A DNA stretch of 64,000 nucleotides from Saccharopolyspora sp. NFXS83 (GTDB taxonomy: Bacteria > Actinomycetota > Actinomycetes > Mycobacteriales > Pseudonocardiaceae): contig NZ_JAPFGB010000026.1 in NCBI RefSeq assembly GCF_026241095.1, positions 24,097-88,096 of the forward strand, in the 5' to 3' direction. Positions 16,583-25,446 of the stretch are shown here, in pieces; positions within the stretch are counted from its first letter, which is position 1, and every line of letters starts with the position of its first letter. Position numbers and translations under genes: made by a program. Under the pieces are notes generated by a model. The model had not been told where the DNA came from, did not search any database, and saw nothing but the letters and a program-made list of their open reading frames with translations.

Positions 16583-17620
16583 TCAGTCTCCGCCGACGAG
16601 CGCGACTCCGTCGGGATCCAGCCTCAGCCGCACCTCGTCCTCTACGGCAGGAGCGTCGGCGATGTGTGCGACCGCCTCCACCTGGCCGAGCTCGGGCACG
16701 TTCACCGCGAGCCGCACGTGATCGTGCCGGTGGACGCGTTCCCGCACCGTGCCGACCGGTTCGGCTCCGCGGTGGGCGTCCGGCCGGACCCGCTTGGCGC
16801 GCACTCCGGCGGCTCGCAGTCCGAGCCGCGCGTCGCCATCCTTCGCGGTCACCTCGACGGTGCCCAGCGCGCAGGTCGCCACTCCGTCGCGGACGGTCGC
16901 AGGCAGGAAGGTGGTGCAGCCGAGGAACTCGGCCACTTCGTCGTCGGCCGGGTGCCGCCACAGCAGTTCGGGTGTGTCGGCTTGCAGGACCGTTCCCCGC
17001 GCCATGACCGCGACCCGATCGGCGAGGGTGAACGCCTCGTCGTGGTCGTGCGTCACGACCAACGCGGTCGACGGGCCGCGTCCGAGCAGGGCGGCGAGGT
17101 CGACGGCGAGCCGTTCCCGGAGCATCCGGTCGAGCGCGGACAGCGGTTCGTCCAGCAGCAGCAGTTCCGGGTCGGCGGCGAGCGCGCGGGCGAGCGCGAC
17201 CCGCTGGGCTTCCCCGCCGGAGAGGTCGGTGACCCGGCGTTCGCCATATCCGGCGAGGCCGACCAGCTCCAGCAGTTCCGCGACGCGCGCGGCTCGGGCG
17301 GCTTTGCCGACACCGCGCATCCGAGGCCCGAAGCCGACGTTGCCCGCCACGTCGCGGTGCGGGAACAGCTGCCCGTCCTGGAAGACCAGCCCGAACCTGC
17401 GCTGGTGCACCTGGACCGCGTCGAGGTCCCGCCCGTTCCAGCGCACCGCGCCCGCGGTGGGCCGTTCCAGCCCGGCGACGGTCCGCAGCAGGGTGGATTT
17501 GCCGCAGCCGGACGGCCCGAGCAGCGCCAGCACCTCACCGTCCAGCACGGAGAGATCCACCTCGCGCACCGCCGTCGTCCCGCCGAAGCGGACGGTGAGC
17601 CCGCGCACTTCCAGCCCCAT
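16583..17620 (-). CDS. Thiamine-type ABC importer ATPase
   Basis: 345 residues. Walker A GPSGCGKST (35-43), Q-loop FQDGQLFPH, signature LSGGEAQRVALARAL, Walker B LLLLDEPLSALD, H-loop VVTHDHDEA, and a C-terminal TOBE-like domain. It belongs to the iron/thiamine/polyamine group (FbpC/ThiQ-like). Its ATG overlaps the permease stop (TGATG). The TPP riboswitch at the head of the operon decides for thiamine or a thiamine precursor over iron. Confidence 0.9.
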   Translation of the reverse strand: MGLEVRGLTVRFGGTTAVREVDLSVLDGEVLALLGPSGCGKSTLLRTVAGLERPTAGAVRWNGRDLDAVQVHQRRFGLVFQDGQLFPHRDVAGNVGFGPRMRGVGKAARAARVAELLELVGLAGYGERRVTDLSGGEAQRVALARALAADPELLLLDEPLSALDRMLRERLAVDLAALLGRGPSTALVVTHDHDEAFTLADRVAVMARGTVLQADTPELLWRHPADDEVAEFLGCTTFLPATVRDGVATCALGTVEVTAKDGDARLGLRAAGVRAKRVRPDAHRGAEPVGTVRERVHRHDHVRLAVNVPELGQVEAVAHIADAPAVEDEVRLRLDPDGVALVGGD

Positions 17621-19218
17621 CAGAATTCCTCCACGGCGTCGGTACGTCCCCGGAGCCGCTCGATGAGCACGACACCGAGCACGGTGACGATCATCAGCAA
17701 GGTGCAGGCGGCGTAGGCGAGTTGCGAGTTGAGCTCGCCGGGCCTGCCGAGCAACCGGGCGATGGCCACGGGCAGGGTCGGCGCGTCGGGCCGGGCGAGG
17801 AACCCGGTGGCGCCGAACTCGCCGAGCGCGATGACGAATCCGAAGCCCGCCGCGGCCAGCACGGCCCGCGCGGCGAGCGGTACGTCGATCTCGCGCCGGA
17901 CCCGCCACGGACCAGCGCCCAACGTCGCGGCGGCCTGGCGCAGTCGTTCGTCGATGGCCCTCAGCACCGGCAGCACCATGCGGATCACCAGCGGCGTCAC
18001 CACCAGTGCTTGCGCGAACGGCACCAGCAGCGGCGAGGTCCGCAGATCACCCGGCAGCGAGCCGAGCGTGATCAGGTACCCGAAGCCGACGGTCACCGCG
18101 GACACGCCCAGCGGCAGCATCAGGGCCAGGTCGAGGCTTTCGGCGACGGCCCGGCGCCGGACCGCGACGAGCACGAAGGACGCCAGCAGCCCGAACAGCA
18201 GCGCCATCCAGGTCGCGTCGACGGCGGTGCGCACCGAGTTGAGCGCCGCCTCTAGCCCGGTGACCTCCAACGTCCCGTTCTGCCCGGTCCCCAGCAGCGC
18301 CCGATACCCCGCGAGCCCCCACCCGTCCCTCGTGGACACCGATCGCAGTAGCAAGGTCGCGATGGGCGTGCACAGCCCGCACAGCACCAGCCCGGCGAGC
18401 CCGACGACCCACCACTCCGCTCCTTGCGGGCGCCGCGCCGTGTCGGACGGCGCGCGCAGCCGCAGTGCCGTCTCCCGGCGCCGCCGCGCGACGGTCGCGA
18501 CCAGCAGCGCGGCGACGACGGCGGCGAGTTGCAGCAGCGACAGCGCCGCCGCGCCGGGGAGGTCCAGCAGCTGCACCGTGCGCAGGTAGATCTCCGTCTC
18601 CAGCGTCCGCAGCTCACCACCGCCGAGCACCAGGACCACCCCGAAGCTGGTGGCGCTGAACAGGAACACGACCGACGCGGCCGATCCCAGCGCGGGCAGC
18701 AGCGCGGGCAGCGTCACCGAGGTGAACGCGCGCAACCGGCTCGCGCCGAGCGATCGGGCCGCGTCCTCCATCCGCCGGTCGAGGTGGCTCCACAGCCCGC
18801 TCACGGTGCGCGCGACGACGGCGACGTTGAAGAACGCGTTGGCCAGCACGATCGCGAGCACCCCGGCATCGGCGCCGAACAACGCCCGGAACGCCATGCC
18901 CACCACGATCGTCGGCAGCACGAACGGCACGGTCACCGCGACCCGCAGCAGCCCGCGACCGGGGACCGCGAGCCGGGCCAGCACGTAGGCCAGCGGCAGT
19001 CCCGCCAGCAGCGCGACGGCGGTGGACGCGGCGGCTTGGCCGAGCGTGAACCCGACGAGCCGCCACGTCGACGGCTCGGCCAGCACCGACCCGACCTCAC
19101 CGCGCAGCCCCAGCCCGATGATCGCCGCGACGGGCCAGGCGAAGAACAGCCCGAGGAACCCGAGCACGGTCACCGCCGCCAGCGCCACGGGCAACCGCCT
19201 GCGGAGGCCGTGGTTCAT
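17620..19218 (-). CDS. Thiamine-type ABC importer permease, two fused domains
   Basis: 532 residues with about 12 membrane segments in two repeated halves, each carrying an EAA-type loop (MEDAARSLGASRLRAFTSVTLPALLPALGS and LRQAAATLGAGPWRVRREIDVPLAAR, interrupted here for length). This is the FbpB/ThiP architecture in which one polypeptide forms the whole channel. The start at 19218 overlaps the binding-protein stop (ATGA). Confidence 0.9.
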   Translation of the reverse strand: MNHGLRRRLPVALAAVTVLGFLGLFFAWPVAAIIGLGLRGEVGSVLAEPSTWRLVGFTLGQAAASTAVALLAGLPLAYVLARLAVPGRGLLRVAVTVPFVLPTIVVGMAFRALFGADAGVLAIVLANAFFNVAVVARTVSGLWSHLDRRMEDAARSLGASRLRAFTSVTLPALLPALGSAASVVFLFSATSFGVVLVLGGGELRTLETEIYLRTVQLLDLPGAAALSLLQLAAVVAALLVATVARRRRETALRLRAPSDTARRPQGAEWWVVGLAGLVLCGLCTPIATLLLRSVSTRDGWGLAGYRALLGTGQNGTLEVTGLEAALNSVRTAVDATWMALLFGLLASFVLVAVRRRAVAESLDLALMLPLGVSAVTVGFGYLITLGSLPGDLRTSPLLVPFAQALVVTPLVIRMVLPVLRAIDERLRQAAATLGAGPWRVRREIDVPLAARAVLAAAGFGFVIALGEFGATGFLARPDAPTLPVAIARLLGRPGELNSQLAYAACTLLMIVTVLGVVLIERLRGRTDAVEEF

Positions 19219-20261
19219 CCCCGCACCAGCGTCCGCCACTGCTCCACCCAGCGGTCCCGGTTGCGTTCCACTTCGGCGGCAGGCAACTCCGCCGGGGCCT
19301 GCGGCAGCGGCGCGCTCTCCGCCCAGCCCGGAGGCAGCGCGACCCCGTCGACCGCGGGGTACACGTACATCTGATCCGGCACCTGGGCTTGGAATTCGGG
19401 CGAGAGCAGGAAGTCCACGACTTCTCCGGCGGCCTGCGGGTCCTTCGCCCCGGCCAGCACACCGGCGTACTCGACCTGCCGGTAGCAGGTGTCGAGCAGC
19501 GCCCGGGTGCGCGGCCGGCCGTTCTCGTCGACCTCCGCGGCGGGCGAGGAGGCGTAGGACAGCACGATCGGCCGCGGCCCCCGACCGGTGGATCCGGAGA
19601 AGTCCTGGTTGTACGCCTCTTCCCACCCGGCGGAGAGCTTGACGCCGTTCGCGGTCAAGTCCCGCCAGTAGTCCTGCCAGCCGGGGTCGCCGAAGGCGGC
19701 GACGGTGCCGAGCAGGAACGCGAGTCCGGGCGAGGACGTCGTCGGGTCCGGTAATGCGATCAGGCCGCGGTAGCGGGGGTCGGTGAGGTCGTGCAAGGTC
19801 GCGGGCTCCGGCACCCGGTGCTGCGCGAACCAGCCGGTGTCGATGTTCAGGCACACGTCGGCGACGTCGATCGCGGTGAGCCGGTGCTGCTGGTCCTGCG
19901 CGTACCGCTGCGGTCCGCGTTCGGCCGCGGCGGGCCGGTGCGGCGCGAACACGCCTTCGCCCAGCGCGCGGGACGCGAACGTCGAGTCGACGCCGTAGGC
20001 GACGTCGCCGAGGGGCGCGGCTTTGGACAGCACCAGCTTGTTCGTCAGCTCGCCCGCGTCACCGCTGTTGCGGACGTCCAGGTGGATGCCGCTGCGCCGT
20101 TCGAAGTCGGCGAGCACGGCGGGATCGGCGACGAACGAGTCGTGCGCGACGAGGGTGACGGTGCGCCCGGCGGACTCCTGGCCCGAACTCCCGGTGAGCG
20201 AACACCCGGTGGCGAGCGAGGCGACCGCAAGGGCGGCGACCCAGCGCAGGTAACGGTTCAA
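19215..20261 (-). CDS. Thiamine-type ABC importer substrate-binding lipoprotein
   Basis: 348 residues, lipobox LATGC with lipid Cys at residue 20, then a family 1 iron/thiamine-binding fold (TLVAHDSFVADPAVLADFE, VAYGVDSTFASRALGEGVF, FLLSPEFQAQVPDQMYVYP). The best start is TTG 20261, because GGGAGGA lies directly upstream and no ATG or GTG is nearby. First gene of the importer operon, about 60 bases downstream of a TPP riboswitch, resembling ThiB/TbpA. Confidence 0.9.
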   Translation of the reverse strand: MNRYLRWVAALAVASLATGCSLTGSSGQESAGRTVTLVAHDSFVADPAVLADFERRSGIHLDVRNSGDAGELTNKLVLSKAAPLGDVAYGVDSTFASRALGEGVFAPHRPAAAERGPQRYAQDQQHRLTAIDVADVCLNIDTGWFAQHRVPEPATLHDLTDPRYRGLIALPDPTTSSPGLAFLLGTVAAFGDPGWQDYWRDLTANGVKLSAGWEEAYNQDFSGSTGRGPRPIVLSYASSPAAEVDENGRPRTRALLDTCYRQVEYAGVLAGAKDPQAAGEVVDFLLSPEFQAQVPDQMYVYPAVDGVALPPGWAESAPLPQAPAELPAAEVERNRDRWVEQWRTLVRG

Positions 20262-20320
20262 CGGTCCTCCCGAGCAGCACACCGGCAACGGCCACGTGTG
20301 CAACGTCGAGCTGATCGCGA

Positions 20321-20413
20321 CACCTCCCTGCGCCGGCATGATCCGGTTCAGGTGCGGACGGTCGAGGGGATTCGCCCCTCCTCTCAGCCCAGCGCGCTGG
20401 ACTCCCGTGGCGA
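20321..20413 (-). promoter_or_regulatory. TPP riboswitch
   Basis: On the minus strand the THI-box elements appear in order: ACGGGAG near the 5' end, CTGAGAG (20381-20387), then ACCTGAACCGGATCATGCCG and GCGCAGGGAGG at the 3' side. The variable P3 arm is GAGGGGCGAATCCCCTC-like. Binding of thiamine pyrophosphate should lower expression of the importer that starts at 20261, probably by hiding its ribosome site. Confidence 0.93.
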
Positions 20414-20487
20414 CGGCAGTCTACGTGCCGCCACTCCGACGAGGGCCGACGGTCGCATTCCGGCCGATCGGCGACCACCATGTGGGC

Positions 20488-20781
20488 ATGACCGAACTGC
20501 TGAACGACACCCAGGTCGCCGAAGCTCTCTCCGGGTTGCCGGAGTGGGCCCAAGACGGAGCCAAGATCACGCGGACGGTGGAGTTCGCGAGCTTCCCGCA
20601 GGCCATCCAGTGCGTGAACCGGATCGCGGAGATCGCCGAGAGCGAGAACCACCACCCGGACTTCGACATCCGCTGGCGCAAGGTCACGTTCTCGCTGTCG
20701 ACGCATTCGCAAGGCGGCATCACGTCGAAGGACGTCACGCTGGCGGAGGAGATCGACGGCGTCGTCGACGCCCTGTCCTGA
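20488..20781 (+). CDS. Pterin-4a-carbinolamine dehydratase
   Basis: 97 residues carrying the whole PCD motif: ENHHPDFDIRWRKVTFSLST followed by HSQGGITSKDVTLA. The paired histidines and the HxxGGxTxxD turn form the active site that dehydrates 4a-hydroxytetrahydropterin. No aromatic amino-acid hydroxylase is nearby, so its partner is unknown. ATG 20488, normal length. Confidence 0.93.
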   Translation: MTELLNDTQVAEALSGLPEWAQDGAKITRTVEFASFPQAIQCVNRIAEIAESENHHPDFDIRWRKVTFSLSTHSQGGITSKDVTLAEEIDGVVDALS

Positions 20782-20786
20782 ACGCC

Positions 20787-21746
20787 TCAGCCGGACAGCA
20801 CCAGCTCGGCGGCCTCGGCGGCGCAGCCCCAGGACAGCGCGACGCCGCAACCGGAGTGCCCGTAGTTGTGCACGACGGTGCCGCCGCCGAACCGCTCGAC
20901 TTCCAGCCTGACCGCGTCCCGTCCGGGCCGGAGCCCGACGGTCTCGCCGAGCACGTCGGCTCCGGCGAGCAGGGGTTCGACGTGCGCGCAGCGCCGCAGG
21001 ATGGCGGCGCCCGCCTCGCGCTCGGGGATGCGGGACCAGTCCTGGTCGACGGCCGTACCGCCGAGCACCACGTGTGCGCCGTGCGGCATGTACGCGGTGA
21101 AGTCGGGTCCGGCTCCGATCTCCACGAAGTAGTCGGTGATGCCGGGGTTGCGCACGATGACGTGCTGGCCCCGCACGGGACGCACGCCGGGATCACCGAC
21201 GAGTTCGTGCGCGCCGACTCCGGTGCAGTTGACGACCCGGCTCGCTTCCTCGACCGCTTCGACCAGCGAGGACACCGGGCTGAGCAGCAGTTCCCCACCG
21301 GCGGCCCGGAACCTCGCGGTGAGGTGGCCGAGGTAGCGCGGCATGTCGATCAGCGGCACGGTCGCCCGGTAGCCGCTGACGAACCCGCCCGGAAGGTCCT
21401 CGGGCGGGCAACGGCGCAGGTCGGGGAGCAGCAGCGCTTCGGGCGGCAACTGGTCGCCGAGGTCGACGCGGGCGGCCATCCGCCCGGCGGCGAGGTGCAC
21501 GCCGCTGGTGTCGTCGGCCGCGAGTTCGACGAGGCGGTGGTAGGTGTGGGCGACCCAGCCTCGAACGCGGTCGGCGGGTTGCAGCAGCGCCGGTCCCCAC
21601 ATCGCTCCGGCGACGGCCGAAGTGGTCTCGGCGGGCCGTTCGTCGGTGCGGATGCGCACCGGGACACCGGTCTCGGCGAGGGTGACGGCAGTGCTGAGAC
21701 CGGTCACTCCGGCACCGATGACCAGGACGGGCTCGGTGGTAGCCAT
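20787..21746 (-). CDS. D-amino-acid oxidase family flavoenzyme
   Basis: 319 residues. N-terminal FAD-binding motif VLVIGAGVTGLSTAVTLAE, then SAVAGAMWGP and a C-terminal HNYGHSGCGVALSWGCA, which together mark the DAAO/D-aspartate oxidase branch rather than ThiO. It should oxidise D-amino acids to keto acids with release of hydrogen peroxide. The ATG at 21746 places the dinucleotide fold right at the start. It converges on the pterin dehydratase. Confidence 0.88.
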   Translation of the reverse strand: MATTEPVLVIGAGVTGLSTAVTLAETGVPVRIRTDERPAETTSAVAGAMWGPALLQPADRVRGWVAHTYHRLVELAADDTSGVHLAAGRMAARVDLGDQLPPEALLLPDLRRCPPEDLPGGFVSGYRATVPLIDMPRYLGHLTARFRAAGGELLLSPVSSLVEAVEEASRVVNCTGVGAHELVGDPGVRPVRGQHVIVRNPGITDYFVEIGAGPDFTAYMPHGAHVVLGGTAVDQDWSRIPEREAGAAILRRCAHVEPLLAGADVLGETVGLRPGRDAVRLEVERFGGGTVVHNYGHSGCGVALSWGCAAEAAELVLSG

Positions 21747-21913
21747 CTTCGGCACGCTAGCAGCGATGTCCGCTGCGCACGGACCGCTGCGACGGGCGCG
21801 GGCGGACGGTGCCACCGCGCCGTCGCGGCCGTTGTCGGCGGCGCAACAGGAGCAGCGTTCGAACGTTGCGGGGTGGGCGGCGGCGCCCGCCGCATCGCGC
21901 GGCGGGCCATCCC

Positions 21914-21932
21914 GCGAAATCGCGGATTTCGC
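21914..21932 (-). terminator. Hairpin after the four-Cys peptide gene
   Basis: Perfect stem GCGAAATC/GATTTCGC with a three-base loop, three bases after the stop of the small peptide. Confidence 0.6.
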
Positions 21933-21935
21933 CTG

Positions 21936-22028
21936 CTAGTCCTCAAGAATGGTGATCGTTCCGGTGTCACCACAGTTACCGCAACCCTTGCCGTTGCAGT
22001 CCCCGCAGATCGAGGTGATGAGCTGCAT
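21936..22028 (-). CDS. 30-residue peptide with a DnaJ-type Cys4 motif
   Basis: ATG 22028 to TAG 21936. The peptide reads MQLITSI, then CGDCNGKG and CGNCGDTG, then TITILED. The first unit matches the zinc-binding CxxCxGxG repeat of DnaJ exactly and the second differs at one Gly, so the four cysteines could form one small zinc site. The reading frame is supported by a hairpin directly behind the stop and by its position in an otherwise empty divergent region. The ribosome site is weak (AGG about ten bases upstream). Function unknown; no homologue is claimed. Confidence 0.5.
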   Translation of the reverse strand: MQLITSICGDCNGKGCGNCGDTGTITILED

Positions 22029-22442
22029 GGGCACAACCTAAAGCGGCCGGTAACGCCATGCGAATCATGACGACTGGCGCTTCTACCAGCAGCTGAGCAG
22101 CACCAGCGCTCAGCTACCGACACCTCGCGACGTTTCACCCGAAAGTGCCGAATCAGCAATCTGGCGCTCAAGAGAATCCCGCGTGCACCACGCCCCAACC
22201 CTCGATCAGGGGTCAACCGATCGACAACGACAGAATCGTTCCCCACCCATGGCACCCCGCCGCCGGTTGAACGCGTCGCGGCCTGCTCCCCGACTCGTTC
22301 GACGCCGGATGTCGGCCGGATCCCGAACCGAATCCGGACCTCCCGCGGTCCAAGCGGAACGTCCTCCCGCCGCCGTCGGCCTGAACCCGACCGACCTGCG
22401 GATTCCCTCGCCTCGGCGGGTGCCCAGGACTAAAGTTGCCGC
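22029..22442. other. Intergenic region without recognisable gene
   Basis: 414 bases between the Cys4 peptide and the DUF6157 gene. No frame has coding character. The right end (TAAAGT at 22431-22436, six bases before ATG 22443) is a plausible -10 box for a leaderless DUF6157 mRNA. Confidence 0.5.
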
Positions 22443-22880
22443 ATGGAGCGGGTGGACTACGTGGACACGTTCATCGCCGTGGCCGAGGACTGCCCGGCGG
22501 CGACAGGAACGGTGCCCCCGGTCAAGGGCGACGATCCCTCGGTCGCCGCACGCACCTACAAGCTGATCTCCCAGCATCCGTACGAGTTCACGTCCGGCGA
22601 CGTCATCTTCACCGTCTTCGCGGATCGGCAGGGCATCCCCGACGAAGATCGGGTCAACGCTCGCCTCGAGTTCTACGCGCGGAGCCAGCCGTGCCTGCGT
22701 TCGTCGCAGCTCGGCAAGCGCTACGGCTGGGGCATCCACGCCGACGCTCGTGGCCGACTGGCCTTGTACGCCGTGGACGGTCCGGAGTACGCGGAGTTCA
22801 CCTCCGGCCGGCGTAGTGGCGACTCGGGCGAACCGATCACCCTCACGAAGGCCATGCGCAGCTCGCGCGTACTTCCGTGA
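22443..22880 (+). CDS. DUF6157-type protein
   Basis: 145 residues beginning VDYVDTFIAVAEDCP, followed by TYKLISQHPYEFTSGDVIFTVFADR and LGKRYGWGIHADARGRLALY. This is the pattern of a small family of uncharacterised cytosolic proteins that I know as DUF6157. No active-site motif is evident. It is probably transcribed without a leader. Confidence 0.8.
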   Translation: MERVDYVDTFIAVAEDCPAATGTVPPVKGDDPSVAARTYKLISQHPYEFTSGDVIFTVFADRQGIPDEDRVNARLEFYARSQPCLRSSQLGKRYGWGIHADARGRLALYAVDGPEYAEFTSGRRSGDSGEPITLTKAMRSSRVLP

Positions 22881-23040
22881 TCACCGCTCTCGCCGAACGC
22901 GCCGGCCGGCTCGGGCTCTCCGCCAGGTCGAGGATCTGGAACTCGACCGGCCGGTCGAGAACCGGCTCAATGCGGGCGGCCGAGCCGGACTTCGGACATC
23001 GCGAAGACCACGACGGCGGCGACCGCCGCATACTCGAGGG

Positions 23041-23385
23041 ATGGACCTCAACCGAGCTGTGCCGATCTTGACCGTTCCGGAGCTGCCCGCCGCCGTCTCG
23101 GCGTACCGGCGAGCGCTCGGGTTGGACGTGCTGATGGACCACGGCTGGATCGCCACCTTGGGCAGCGGCGGCACGGCCCAGTTCAGCCTCATGACCACCG
23201 ACCGCACCGCGCCCTGCAACCCCGTCGCGTCGCTGGAGGTCGCCGATGTCGACTCGGTGCACGACGAGATCGTGCGCCAGGGCTTCGAGATCGTCCACCC
23301 GCTGACCGACGAGGAGTGGGGCGTTCGGCGCTTCTTCTTCCGCGACCCCGGCGGCAACGTCATCAACGTGCTCGCCCACCGCTGA
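23041..23385 (+). CDS. VOC-fold (glyoxalase/bleomycin-resistance-like) protein
   Basis: 114 residues with two beta-alpha-beta-beta-beta units: AVPILTVPELPAAVSAYRRAL and the closing WGVRRFFFRDPGGNVINVLAH. The C-terminal RDPGGN motif is typical of the superfamily. The first unit has no metal-ligand His where glyoxalase I has one, so it may bind rather than turn over a substrate. Confidence 0.88.
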   Translation: MDLNRAVPILTVPELPAAVSAYRRALGLDVLMDHGWIATLGSGGTAQFSLMTTDRTAPCNPVASLEVADVDSVHDEIVRQGFEIVHPLTDEEWGVRRFFFRDPGGNVINVLAHR

Positions 23386-23713
23386 GCCAGACGCCGACGT
23401 GCCCGGCCGCCGCGCACCATCGCCATCAGGAGCGCCGACGGGCGGCGGCGCGCAGCGCGCCACCGATCGCCGACTCACACGTTGAACCGAACTCCACCAC
23501 GTCGCCGCGCAGACCAACCTCACGTTGGAGCAGGACGGTCGTCCAGCCTCATTTCGGTGTTCACGGCACGTCACTTGGCGGAGGACGTAGGGGCGAGCTC
23601 ACCGAGTCGCGCTCCGAATCCAGCACACAGCACGTGCGCGTTCCGCAGCGGAGTCCACCAACACGTCCAGCGCTGAGGCTCACCACCATCGGAGGGGTGC
23701 CGCTCAGCAGCGC
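23386..23713. other. Degenerate intergenic region
   Basis: 328 bases with no frame I can assign. Codon bias is lost compared with both sides. It lies immediately downstream of the decayed toxin gene, where a HigA-type antitoxin would be expected, but no helix-turn-helix pattern is recognisable in any minus-strand frame. Confidence 0.4.
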
Positions 23714-23958
23714 TCAGCGGAAGCAGATCCGCCCTTGGTCGTTGACGTTGATCCGGATGCCGTGCCGCCCTGCCCTGCCGCTTTTGAGCGCTTTCCAGAT
23801 GATCGCCGGGCGGTACACGCACCGCATCCAGCGTCATCTCATCCAGCAGCCAGGTCCAGCTTCCTGTTCGCCGCCTCGTGCAGTCGCGGTTTGACCCGCT
23901 TCGCCGGCTCGCGACGTCAGACCTGCTCGGTGCCGCGGTCGGCGACCGAGCTGATCAC
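23714..23958 (-). pseudogene. Decayed HigB/RelE-type toxin gene
   Basis: Reading the minus strand from GTG 23958 (GGGAG upstream) gives VISSVADRGTEQV, a TGA stop, then KRVKPRLHEAANRKLD, a shift to LLDEMTLDAVRVPPGDHLE, and another shift to ALKSGRAGRHGIRINVNDQ-GRICFR and a stop at 23714. These pieces in order reproduce the HigB toxin layout (RKLxxLD...LDDLRVPPGxxLEALKGDRxGxHSIRINDQWRICF). One nonsense codon and two frameshifts make it non-functional unless several sequencing errors are assumed. Confidence 0.7.
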
Positions 23959-23992
23959 ACCACCACTCCCATGACGAGGAGCGTCAACAGCG

Positions 23993-25069
<1,077 letters not shown>

Positions 25070-25165
25070 GGCCGGTGATTCTAGGTGGTCCGGGGGTCGA
25101 TCGACTCAGGCGGCCCGGGCACGAGCCGGTACGACCGACCCGCGCCCGTCGCCGATCGTCACGAC

Positions 25166-25390
25166 TCAGTCGTCGTCCTGGTCGTCCCCGCCGTCCTGGT
25201 CGTCGCCGTCCTGCTGGTCGTTCTGCTGGTCGCCGTCCTGCTGGTTGCCGCCGTCCTCTTGCTCCTGCTGCTGTTGCGGCGGTGCGGCGGGGTCGTTGCA
25301 GCCTGCGGTGACGGTGAGCGCCAGCAACGCACCCGCCACACCGCCGACGACCTTGAAGCCACGGGAACGCCGAATCATGGATTGAGCCAT
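25166..25390 (-). CDS. Small predicted lipoprotein with a Gln/Asp-rich tail
   Basis: 74 residues from ATG 25390. Signal segment KVVGGVAGALLALTVTAGC with lipid Cys at residue 31, then about 40 residues made almost only of Gln, Asp, Gly, Asn and Glu. No folded domain remains. Probably anchored outside the membrane; the acidic tail may bind cations or be a spacer. A start at the ATG four codons downstream (25378) is also possible. Confidence 0.65.
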   Translation of the reverse strand: MAQSMIRRSRGFKVVGGVAGALLALTVTAGCNDPAAPPQQQQEQEDGGNQQDGDQQNDQQDGDDQDGGDDQDDD

Positions 25391-25446
25391 GACTCCGACA
25401 TTAGGGATGAACCACGTCGCTGTCATCAGTCGGGCGCGGACCGTTC

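Noticed and set aside
16583..20261. Iron(III) importer
   Set aside because: The protein families allow it, but the TPP riboswitch at the head of the operon points to thiamine.
20787..21746. Glycine oxidase ThiO, given the nearby thiamine importer
   Set aside because: The motifs SAVAGAMWGP and GHSGCGVALSWG fit D-amino-acid oxidases better, and the gene is convergent and not under the riboswitch.
23386..23713. A HigA antitoxin remnant after the toxin pseudogene
   Set aside because: I read all three minus-strand frames and saw no helix-turn-helix or HigA pattern, so only the toxin remnant is called.
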